Source of the DNA: Bacteroidales bacterium
GTDB taxonomy: Bacteria; Bacteroidota; Bacteroidia; Bacteroidales; Muribaculaceae
Assembly (NCBI GenBank): GCA_014800065.1
Contig: JAAVGX010000013.1
Coordinates: forward strand, 9,293 to 28,865
Direction of reading: 5' to 3'
DNA length: 19,573 nucleotides
The translations under genes and the position numbers were made by a program. Position 1 is the stretch's first letter. The number at the start of each line of letters is the position of its first letter. Under the pieces are notes generated by a model, which saw nothing but the letters and a program-made list of their open reading frames with translations, had not been told where the DNA came from and ran no database searches. Positions 1-7,344 of the stretch are shown here, piece after piece.

Positions 1-2
1 CA

Positions 3-581
3 ACTATTCTCATCCTGCTGTCGGGACTCACTGTTTCGGCACAGAAAGAGTCGGACTTCGACCCCATGGCAGCCGACATAGAGTCCAACCTCACTCATCC
101 GGCGGTGCCCCACAAGCAGAGCCAGGCCATCGTGAAGGCTATGGGGGCTGTGTCCAAGGCGCTCAAACACGCCGGTTACCAAACCTCGGCCGTGCGTTCG
201 GGCGAGGTGATAATGGTTACCATTCCCTGCGTGGAGCTTTTTGCGCCCAACAGCTCTACCCTGCTGCCGGATGCGGGTGCCAAACTCCGTGGTCTGTCAC
301 CTTATATAAAAGAGTCGACCAATTTTAAAACCATCCTGGCCGTACACTCCGACGACACCGGCGACGAGCTTTACCGCGACAGAATCACCTCCGAACGAGC
401 TAACGCTATCGATGACTTCTTCTACCATCATAATGGAGAAGAAGACACGGGTATCATTCCCTACGGACTTGGTTCGGACGAACCTCTCAAGGCCAATACT
501 TCGGTGAGCGGTAGAGCCGCAAACCGTCGTGTTGAAATATACTTTGTTCCAACCGAAACCTTTATCAAGCACTCACGCTAA
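3..581 (+). CDS. OmpA C-terminal-domain envelope protein (5' end outside window)
   Basis: The reading frame is open from base 3. It begins inside a hydrophobic signal-peptide core (ILILLSGLTVSA followed by QKE), so the ATG at 66 is internal and the true start lies upstream of the window. The 192 visible residues contain an OmpA C-terminal (peptidoglycan-binding) domain: a strand with a conserved-type Asp in VHSDDTG, the helix DRITSERANAIDDFF, and the closing motif GRAANRRVEIYF. In this family an Asp and an Arg of these motifs bind the diaminopimelate of peptidoglycan. The protein is therefore probably exported and tethers the cell wall, perhaps to the outer membrane. No beta-barrel is visible and the mature protein is short, so it is an OmpA-like protein rather than a full OmpA porin. 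The stop codon lies 2 nt before dnaB, suggesting co-transcription. The domain call is solid; the specific role is unknown. Confidence 0.88.
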   Translation, partial: TILILLSGLTVSAQKESDFDPMAADIESNLTHPAVPHKQSQAIVKAMGAVSKALKHAGYQTSAVRSGEVIMVTIPCVELFAPNSSTLLPDAGAKLRGLSPYIKESTNFKTILAVHSDDTGDELYRDRITSERANAIDDFFYHHNGEEDTGIIPYGLGSDEPLKANTSVSGRAANRRVEIYFVPTETFIKHSR

Positions 582-583
582 CT

Positions 584-2152
584 ATGCCATCCAACTTCCA
601 AAACCGTTCGAATTACGCAAATCGCACCCCACGCCGGAACGACAGCCAGATGACCGACCTTCCCGGCGGGCGACTCGTTCCCCGCGCTGTTGATGTCGAA
701 GCTGCTGTGCTTGGGGCGCTGATGCTTGAAAAAGACGCCTTCATGCAGGTGAACGAAATTCTCTCTCCCGAATCGTTCTACGACCCAAAGCATCGCCGCG
801 TCTACGAAGCTGTTCTGGGCTTAGGTGTGGACCAGGAACCTATCGACATGATAACGGTGATAAACCGAATGCGGCTCAACAACACTCTCGATGAAGTGGG
901 CGGGGCGGCATTTGTGGCCGGTCTGACCCAGAACGTTGCCTCCGCAGCTCATATCGATTATCACGCCAAAATCGTTGCTCAGAAACATTTGGCACGTCAA
1001 CTCATATCATTCGCTTCCAAAATTGAAGAAGGAGCTTTCGACGAAAGTAACGACGTTGACGACCTCCTCCAGGAAGCCGAAAAGAACCTGTTCGACATCT
1101 CGCAGCGCAACCTCAAGCAGGATGTAGTGCAAATCGACCCGGTCATATCCATGGCCGTAGAGCAGATGCAGAAAGCCTCGCATCAGGAATCGGGTCTGAG
1201 CGGCCTCTCCACAGGCTTCACCGACCTGGACAAGATGACCTCCGGCTGGCAGAACTCCGACCTGATTATCATAGCCGCCCGTCCGGCTATGGGTAAGACT
1301 GCCTTCGTCCTTTCGATGGCTCTCAATATAGCCCGGCACAACGACCCGGTGGCGGTGTTCTCCCTCGAAATGAGCCGCGTGCAGCTGGTGAACCGTCTGA
1401 TTGCCAACGCATGCGAAGTGCCCGGTAGCAAAATTCGCTCCGGCAACCTGAGCTCCTCCGAATACAGCCTGATGTTCAACCGCCTCCAGGCGCTTCACGG
1501 TATTCCATTCTATATCGATGATACCTCCAGCCTCTCCATGCTCGAACTGCGCACCAAGGCCCGACGTCTGGTTCGCGAACATGGCGTGAAACTCATCATC
1601 ATCGACTACCTCCAGCTCATGACCGCCGGTGTGCAGATGGGCTCCCGCGAACAGGAAGTAAGTACCATTTCCCGTAACCTCAAGCAGCTTGCCCGCGAAC
1701 TGTCGATTCCGGTTATAGCTCTTTCACAGCTCAACCGTAAACTTGAGGACCGCGGCAACAAGGATAAACGCCCGCAGCTGTCGGACCTTCGTGAGTCCGG
1801 TGCCATCGAGCAGGATGCCGACATCGTGTGCTTCATACACCGCCCCGAGTACTACACCCGCGGCAAAGAGGACTCCGAAGGAAACAACCAGCAAGGCCTT
1901 GCGGAATTCATCATCGCCAAGCACCGTTCCGGAGCCACCGGCGACGTGAATATGCGTTTTCGCCACGAATATGTGCGCTTTGAGAACTGGCAGCCCGAAA
2001 ACGATGCTTTCAGTATGCGCCCCTCCAGCGACAACAGCACTACCAGCGCAATCGATTCTCCCAAAAATGTCGACTTGGAAGCATTCAACCCCACAGCTAA
2101 ACCAAACGACGATTTCCTCTCCCAAACCGGTACTCAGGACGTACCTTTCTAA
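584..2152 (+). CDS. dnaB: Replicative DNA helicase DnaB
   Basis: This is the hexameric 5'-3' helicase that unwinds DNA at the replication fork and works with primase. The 522-residue product has the DnaB N-terminal domain (about residues 32-135, starting VPRAVDVEAAVLGALML), a linker, and a RecA-like ATPase domain (about 205-465). Walker A is ARPAMGKTA (232-240). Walker B is LIIIDYLQLM (337-346). SQLNR (381-385), DLRESGAIEQDAD (401-413) and the arginine-finger region KHRSGATG (446-453) are all present. There is no intein. A low-complexity Ser/Asn/Asp-rich tail follows residue 470 and ends in QDVPF, resembling the acidic tip of SSB. The ATG at 584 follows the upstream stop by 2 nt, and I see no better start. 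The N-terminus has about 30 basic/polar residues before the conserved domain. Identification is very secure. Confidence 0.98.
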   Translation: MPSNFQNRSNYANRTPRRNDSQMTDLPGGRLVPRAVDVEAAVLGALMLEKDAFMQVNEILSPESFYDPKHRRVYEAVLGLGVDQEPIDMITVINRMRLNNTLDEVGGAAFVAGLTQNVASAAHIDYHAKIVAQKHLARQLISFASKIEEGAFDESNDVDDLLQEAEKNLFDISQRNLKQDVVQIDPVISMAVEQMQKASHQESGLSGLSTGFTDLDKMTSGWQNSDLIIIAARPAMGKTAFVLSMALNIARHNDPVAVFSLEMSRVQLVNRLIANACEVPGSKIRSGNLSSSEYSLMFNRLQALHGIPFYIDDTSSLSMLELRTKARRLVREHGVKLIIIDYLQLMTAGVQMGSREQEVSTISRNLKQLARELSIPVIALSQLNRKLEDRGNKDKRPQLSDLRESGAIEQDADIVCFIHRPEYYTRGKEDSEGNNQQGLAEFIIAKHRSGATGDVNMRFRHEYVRFENWQPENDAFSMRPSSDNSTTSAIDSPKNVDLEAFNPTAKPNDDFLSQTGTQDVPF

Positions 2153-2182
2153 AGTATAAACCTAACCTTTCAACTCCATAAA

Positions 2183-3112
2183 ATGGCATCCCCGACCCCT
2201 AACAACGGCATCAAGAACCTCCTCATCTACGGAGGTGGTGCAGTGGTGATTCTGCTCATTGCGTGGCTGGTGTACTCCACCGTGAGCGCTAACCGCAAGG
2301 CCGCCGCAGTGCAGGCTCAGTTTGAACAAGTACAGCTCGAACAAGCTCAGAAGGACCTCGAAAGAGAGTATGACGACCTTAACGCCGAGTTCGCTCAATT
2401 CGAGAACTCGCGCAAATTCATCGTGGACGACTCCGTGAAGCGTGAACTGAACGACAAGTATGAAGCAGCCCGCCTGCAGGTGGAAAAGCTCCAACAGGAA
2501 CTTGCCAACCAAAAGCATAAGAGCGCTGCCGAAATCAGCCGTCTGCGCACCGAAATCAACACACTGCGCGATCTGCTCAAACATTATGTGGAAGAGATTG
2601 ACCGTCTTAACAAAGAGAACGCTCAGCTGCGCGACGAAAACGCCACTATCAAGAAACAGAACGAACAGCTGTCCAGCAAGGTAGAGACCGCCACACGCGA
2701 CAACAAGAAGCTCACCGAGCGCATGACACTGGCCGAAAAACTCAATGTTACCGGTCTCCATCTGTCAGCTCTCAACAAGAAAGGCAAAAATGAGAAAAAA
2801 GTAGCCAAGGCCGTTCAGCTAATGGTTACGTTTACAATCCCTCAGAATAATTCGACCCCTGTAGGCGAAAAGACCATCTACCTGCGCATCATCTCACCTT
2901 CGGGTCAGCTTCTTGGCGGAGGCTCCACTTTCAGCTTCGAAGGTGGCAATGTACCTTTCACCGCGCGCAAGACCATTGAATATGAAGGAGAAGAAATCGG
3001 TGGCGTGACCATCTACTACGATGTCGACACTGCCCTATCCCCCGGCGAGTATACAGTAGAACTCTTTGCCGACAATTTCCGCCTCATTTCGCGCAAATTT
3101 TCTCTCAAGTGA
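2183..3112 (+). CDS. Membrane-anchored coiled-coil protein of unknown function
   Basis: I recognise the general type (a conserved protein in Bacteroidetes) but not a function. The 309 residues have three parts. One transmembrane helix near the N-terminus (about 13-34) has a short polar leader and no signal cleavage motif. A long, highly charged heptad-rich coiled coil runs from about 38 to 187. A beta-rich globular domain occupies about 190-309, with GEKTIYLRIISPSGQLL (228-244) and SPGEYTVELF (286-295). The anchor implies a bitopic inner-membrane protein; topology cannot be fixed from sequence alone, though a periplasmic beta domain is plausible. The gene starts 30 nt after dnaB and its stop abuts the mgtC-like gene, so it is probably in the same operon. 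A role as an envelope spacer or scaffold is only a guess. Confidence 0.88.
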   Translation: MASPTPNNGIKNLLIYGGGAVVILLIAWLVYSTVSANRKAAAVQAQFEQVQLEQAQKDLEREYDDLNAEFAQFENSRKFIVDDSVKRELNDKYEAARLQVEKLQQELANQKHKSAAEISRLRTEINTLRDLLKHYVEEIDRLNKENAQLRDENATIKKQNEQLSSKVETATRDNKKLTERMTLAEKLNVTGLHLSALNKKGKNEKKVAKAVQLMVTFTIPQNNSTPVGEKTIYLRIISPSGQLLGGGSTFSFEGGNVPFTARKTIEYEGEEIGGVTIYYDVDTALSPGEYTVELFADNFRLISRKFSLK

Positions 3113-3117
3113 CAGGA

Positions 3118-3849
3118 ATGACAGCGATCAGCCTCTTCCAGGAGCTCTATGAGCAAATAAATTCCGTAGATGTCAACACCATCGGATCCATCTACAAGCT
3201 CTGTCTGAGCCTTGTGCTTGGTGCGGCCATTGGCTTCGAGCGCAAGAGCAAGGGTCAGAGCGCCGGTGTGCGCACGTTCTCGCTCATTTGCATGGGTGCC
3301 ACCTTGGCCATGCTCCTGTCCATCTATGTTCCTCAGGAGTATTTGGGCTTGAAAAACGGCGACCCCGGTCGAATAGCCGCTCAGGTAATCAGCGGTATCG
3401 GTTTCCTCGGTGCCGGTGCCATTATCCAGATGAAAGGTTCGGTGCGCGGCCTCACCACCGCAGCCGGGATATGGATGGTGGCCATCATCGGAATGGCCGT
3501 CGGACTGGGCATGTACTGGTTATCCGTTATTGCTACGGGGCTGATTCTCTTCATTTTAGTTCAACTTGAAAGTTGGGAACACAAGGTAGGACGTGGCTCT
3601 CAAAGCCGTACTATCCGAATTAAGACCGCAGCCATAGTGACCAATGTGGATCAGTACCGTATAGTTTTGGAAGAGAACGGTGTGCACATGACCACCTTCT
3701 ACATCGACTATGACTACGAAAACAACGAGACAAGGCTGAATATCCTCATCCTCGGTCGCGAAGCCACCAACTATATCGAGCTGTTCGACAAGTTATGCAA
3801 AATTCATCCAACAAAAGCCATATCTTTGGCTAACCAAATAAATATCTGA
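3118..3849 (+). CDS. MgtC/SapB family inner-membrane protein
   Basis: The product has the MgtC/SapB signature. LVLGAAIGFERKSKGQSAGVRTFSL (33-56) is split here as LVLGAAIGFER and GVRTFSL, followed by GRIAAQVISGIGFLGAG (84-100) and SVRGLTTAAGIWMVAIIG (108-125). There are about four to five transmembrane helices within residues 22-150. A soluble tail (about 160-243) resembles the ACT-like C-terminal domain of longer MgtC proteins. MgtC proteins are linked to growth in low Mg2+ and, in pathogens, to inhibition of the F-type ATPase; the role in commensals is unclear. I chose the ATG at 3118, giving 243 residues. A GTG at 3109 that overlaps the preceding TGA would add three residues and cannot be excluded. 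The next gene, a cation antiporter, begins 5 nt after the stop, pointing to a shared ion-homeostasis role. Confidence 0.92.
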   Translation: MTAISLFQELYEQINSVDVNTIGSIYKLCLSLVLGAAIGFERKSKGQSAGVRTFSLICMGATLAMLLSIYVPQEYLGLKNGDPGRIAAQVISGIGFLGAGAIIQMKGSVRGLTTAAGIWMVAIIGMAVGLGMYWLSVIATGLILFILVQLESWEHKVGRGSQSRTIRIKTAAIVTNVDQYRIVLEENGVHMTTFYIDYDYENNETRLNILILGREATNYIELFDKLCKIHPTKAISLANQINI

Positions 3850-3854
3850 CACTT

Positions 3855-6053
3855 ATGAATGTTCAGAGCCTTATTTCCGACTTGGCTTTCATCCTTCTTT
3901 TAGGGGCGATTGTCACTGTCATCTTCAAATGGATTAAACAACCGGTTGTGCTGGGCTACATCGTGGCCGGCTTCCTGTCAAGCCCCAACTTTGTGTATCT
4001 TCCTTCGGTTACAACGGAGGAAAATATCGACTTCTGGGCCCAGATCGGTATCGTGGTACTGCTTTTCTCCCTTGGTCTGGAATTCAGCTTCAAGAAGTTG
4101 CTCAATTCCGGAGGGTCGGCGGTAATGACGGCCTTTATAATAATTGTGGGTATGATGGGCTCCGGCTTTGCCATAGGCCATCTGCTGCATTTCAACAATA
4201 TCAACAGCCTTTTCCTTGGGGGTATGCTGTCAATGTCGTCCACCACTATTATTATCAAGGCTTTCACCGATATGGGTCTGCGCCAGAAAAAGTTCGCGTC
4301 CCTTGTGCTGGCCGTGCTCATTGTTGAAGACCTTTTCGCAGTGTTGATGATGGTGCTCCTTTCGTCCATCGCCATCAACAACAGCGTAGAAGGCAGCGAA
4401 CTGCTCTACTCCGTGGCCAAGCTCGTGTTCTTCCTCGTGATATGGTTCCTGGTGGGTGTTTATGTACTGCCTTCGTTGCTGAACCGAATCCGCCGGTTCC
4501 TCAACAGCGAAACACTTCTGGTGGTTTCGATGGGTCTTTGCCTTGGCATGGCAGTATTCTCCGTGTACTGCGGATTCTCGCTGGCGTTAGGTGCCTTCGT
4601 TATGGGTTCGATTCTGGCGGGCACCTCCTATGCGGAACGTATTGAACACGTGGTGGCGCCGGTGAAGGACCTTTTCGGGGCCGTGTTCTTCATATCGGTG
4701 GGCATGATGGTTCAGCCACACATCCTGGTTGAGTACTGGGGGCCGATTCTGCTGCTCTCGGCTGTGGTAATCGTGGGTATGATCGTGTTCGGCACCTTCG
4801 GAATGCTCGCCACAGGTCAAACTCTCAAGGTGGCAATCCAATCGGGCTTTTCTCTTACCCAAATCGGCGAATTTGCTTTCATTATCGCCACATTGGGTAT
4901 GAGCTTGGGCGTGCTGGACAATAATATCTACCCCATCGTGGTGGCCGTTTCGGTTATCACCACCTTCACTACGCCCTACTTCATCAAGATGTCGCTCCCG
5001 TTCTATAATTTTCTGGAACGCATCCTGCCCTCCCGCCTCCACTTCCTGATCAATCGCTATCAAAAGGAATGCGATCGCAGCGAGGCCGAACGCCGCCCCT
5101 GGAGCCGTGTGCTCAAGCGCTACATCTGGCGCACCGTGCTCTACTCCATCGTGCTCCTGGCCATCCAGATAGTATCTTCGCAGTACCTTATGCCGGCTTT
5201 GCGCAGCCACTGGTCGTCGTGGGGCAACGCCATAGGACTGCTGATTACTTTGGTGGCAATGGCTCCCTTCCTGCTTGCCATGAGCTTGCCCATCAAAAAT
5301 GAAAAGGATGCCAATGGGCGCCCGGTCATCAGCATAATTCCTCTGGTGGTGCTCACCACTTTGCGCATCATCATCGCCATCTTCTTCATCGTTCGTACCA
5401 TCACCATGGCCTACTCCACCAAGGCCGGTATTTTGGTAGCATTCGCGGTGGTGCTTCTGGTGGTGCTCTACTTCTCGAGCCGAGTTCGGGAATCGATGAA
5501 TAAAATCGAAAGCAAGTTCATGGACAATCTCAACGAACGCGAACTGCGCAAGAGCGGCAAGAAAAACGCCGTGGTTCATGACCTCCACCAAGCCTACATG
5601 GTGGTGGGTGCCGGCTCGCAATATGTGGGTCGACAGTTGATGGATTCCAATCTGCGCCAACGATATGGCGTAAATGTAGTAGGCATTCAGCGCAACAGCC
5701 GATTCATTGCTATCCCCGGCGGTAAAAATCGACTCTTCCCCGGCGATGTCATCACAGTAATCGGCACCGACGAAAGTCTCGAAAAACTGCTTCACGACAT
5801 AGAAGTACCCCTGCCCGATAACATCTCCGACGACCCCTCACGACTGGTTCTCGAAAGCATCCTGCTCTCGGACAACTCTCCGCTGATTGGCCAGACTCCC
5901 CGTTCGTCGTCGCTTCGCGATAACTACGAGGCTGTGGTGGTGGCCGTGGATCGTGGCGACGAACACTATGAGGACGTTCCCGACCTCAAGTTCGCACCCG
6001 GCGACATCCTTTGGCTCGTAGGAGACAAATCAAAACTTAACTCATTGAAATAA
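3855..6053 (+). CDS. Kef-type (CPA2) cation:proton antiporter with two RCK_C domains
   Basis: This inner-membrane antiporter probably exchanges K+ or Na+ for H+. Residues 1-400 form the CPA2 transport domain, with LGYIVAGFL (33-41), VVLLFSLGLEFS (67-78), SMSSTTIIIKAF (126-137), an acidic pair in VLIVEDLFAV (154-163) at the ion-binding helix, and GAFVMGSILAG (246-256). Four extra hydrophobic helices follow (about 424-445, 457-478, 491-513 and 522-542). The cytosolic tail carries two RCK_C/TrkA-C repeats (about 583-648 and 662-730), each with a GDVI/GDIL-type motif. The Rossmann RCK_N domain that usually precedes RCK_C in Kef proteins is absent. The 732-residue length is longer than KefB/KefC (about 600). 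It sits 5 nt after the mgtC-like gene and 15 nt before purM. The ion specificity is unknown. Confidence 0.93.
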   Translation: MNVQSLISDLAFILLLGAIVTVIFKWIKQPVVLGYIVAGFLSSPNFVYLPSVTTEENIDFWAQIGIVVLLFSLGLEFSFKKLLNSGGSAVMTAFIIIVGMMGSGFAIGHLLHFNNINSLFLGGMLSMSSTTIIIKAFTDMGLRQKKFASLVLAVLIVEDLFAVLMMVLLSSIAINNSVEGSELLYSVAKLVFFLVIWFLVGVYVLPSLLNRIRRFLNSETLLVVSMGLCLGMAVFSVYCGFSLALGAFVMGSILAGTSYAERIEHVVAPVKDLFGAVFFISVGMMVQPHILVEYWGPILLLSAVVIVGMIVFGTFGMLATGQTLKVAIQSGFSLTQIGEFAFIIATLGMSLGVLDNNIYPIVVAVSVITTFTTPYFIKMSLPFYNFLERILPSRLHFLINRYQKECDRSEAERRPWSRVLKRYIWRTVLYSIVLLAIQIVSSQYLMPALRSHWSSWGNAIGLLITLVAMAPFLLAMSLPIKNEKDANGRPVISIIPLVVLTTLRIIIAIFFIVRTITMAYSTKAGILVAFAVVLLVVLYFSSRVRESMNKIESKFMDNLNERELRKSGKKNAVVHDLHQAYMVVGAGSQYVGRQLMDSNLRQRYGVNVVGIQRNSRFIAIPGGKNRLFPGDVITVIGTDESLEKLLHDIEVPLPDNISDDPSRLVLESILLSDNSPLIGQTPRSSSLRDNYEAVVVAVDRGDEHYEDVPDLKFAPGDILWLVGDKSKLNSLK

Positions 6054-6068
6054 ACATATTTATCATAT

Positions 6069-7241
6069 ATGACAACTGACAGCGCACGCTACAACCAACG
6101 CGGAGTATCCGCCACCAAAGAGGACGTACACTCTGCAATCAAGAATATTGATAAGGGGCTCTTCCCCGGTGCTTTCTGTAAAATCACCCCCGACTATCTG
6201 GGCGGCGACCCCGAATGGTGCAACATCATGCACGCCGACGGTGCTGGAACCAAATCTTCCCTCGCATATGCCTATTGGAAAGAAACCGGCGACCTTAATG
6301 TGTGGAAAGGCATTGCACAGGATGCCCTGATTATGAATATCGACGACCTGCTCTGCGTAGGCGCCACTGACAACATCCTGTTCTCATCCACTATCGGCCG
6401 AAACAAGCGTCTGGTACCCGGCGAGGTTATTTCAGCCATCATCAACGGTACTGAAGAACTCCTTGAAGAGCTTCGCAAGCAGGGCGTGAACATCTACTCC
6501 ACCGGTGGCGAAACTGCCGACGTGGGCGACCTGGTGCGCACCATCATTGTAGACAGCACGGTGGCTTGCCGTATGCGTCGCGCCGATGTTATCGACAATG
6601 CCAACATCCGCCCCGGCGACGTTATCGTGGGTCTCGCCTCATTCGGTCAGGCTGTATATGAAACTGAGTACAACGGCGGAATGGGCTCCAACGGCCTCAC
6701 TTCGGCCCGCCATGATGTGTTCGGAAAGGATGTCAAGGAAAAATATCCCGAAACATACGACCACGGTGTGCCCGACCAACTGGCTTACTGCGGCTCCATG
6801 CAACTAACCTCCGAAGTGGAAGGCGCGCCTCTCAATGCCGGCAAGCTTGTGCTCTCCCCAACCCGTACGTATGCTCCCATCGTAAAAAAGGTGCTGGATG
6901 CTATGCGCAATCAGGTGCACGGCATGATTCACTGCTCCGGCGGCGCCCAGACAAAGGTGTTGAACTTTGTTGGCAACGTGCACGTTATTAAAGATAACCT
7001 GTTCCCCGTGCCTCCTCTGTTCGAGCTTATACGAAAAGAATCCGGCACCGATCCCAAGGAGATGTACCGCGTATTCAACATGGGTCATCGCTTTGAATTC
7101 TATGTTCCCGAGGACGCTGCAGCTCAGATAATCGAAATTGCAGAAAGTTTCGGCGTGGAAGCCCGCATTGTAGGACGCGTGGAAGAGGATACCCACAAGC
7201 ACTTGACCATCAGCAGCGAGTGGGGTGTCTTTGAATATTAA
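6069..7241 (+). CDS. purM: Phosphoribosylformylglycinamidine cyclo-ligase (AIR synthase)
   Basis: PurM closes FGAM to aminoimidazole ribonucleotide (AIR) using ATP, the fifth step of de novo purine synthesis, in the cytosol. The 390-residue product shows the PurM superfamily layout. The ATP-binding loop HADGAGTK is at 55-62. ALIMNIDDLLCVGA is at 86-99 and STGGETADVGD at 144-154, the counterpart of the GGE(S/T)AEMPG loop. LSPTRTY is at 262-268 and MIHCSGGAQTK at 286-296. NMGHRFEFYV (337-346) matches the C-terminal FNMG motif. It is about 45 residues longer than E. coli PurM, and several loops differ (GGETADVGD, GGAQTK), so it belongs to a divergent branch. With purL present in the same window, purM is the best call. 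A paralogous AIR-synthase-like protein is the alternative. It starts 15 nt after the antiporter gene, with no promoter visible between them. Confidence 0.88.
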   Translation: MTTDSARYNQRGVSATKEDVHSAIKNIDKGLFPGAFCKITPDYLGGDPEWCNIMHADGAGTKSSLAYAYWKETGDLNVWKGIAQDALIMNIDDLLCVGATDNILFSSTIGRNKRLVPGEVISAIINGTEELLEELRKQGVNIYSTGGETADVGDLVRTIIVDSTVACRMRRADVIDNANIRPGDVIVGLASFGQAVYETEYNGGMGSNGLTSARHDVFGKDVKEKYPETYDHGVPDQLAYCGSMQLTSEVEGAPLNAGKLVLSPTRTYAPIVKKVLDAMRNQVHGMIHCSGGAQTKVLNFVGNVHVIKDNLFPVPPLFELIRKESGTDPKEMYRVFNMGHRFEFYVPEDAAAQIIEIAESFGVEARIVGRVEEDTHKHLTISSEWGVFEY

Positions 7242-7344
7242 TACGGATATCTGACCGTCGTGACCGGAAGGCTATAGTGAAGACCTCTTTCAACCCTCCA
7301 CCCGCCACCCCTCAGATTTCGGTTGCGAATTTTAAGTACCGTTT

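Noticed and set aside
66..581. ATG at 66 as the true start of the OmpA-like gene
   Set aside because: The frame continues upstream to the window edge and encodes a signal-peptide core ending in VSA-QK, so the start lies outside the window.
3109..3111. GTG start for the MgtC-like gene overlapping the previous stop
   Set aside because: It is possible, but the ATG 9 nt later is a more usual start and loses only three unconserved residues.
4587..5795. Antisense open frame (402 codons) opposite the antiporter
   Set aside because: The translation is rich in His, Gln, Asp and Glu with no motif, while the + strand encodes a clear transporter. It is a shadow of codon bias.
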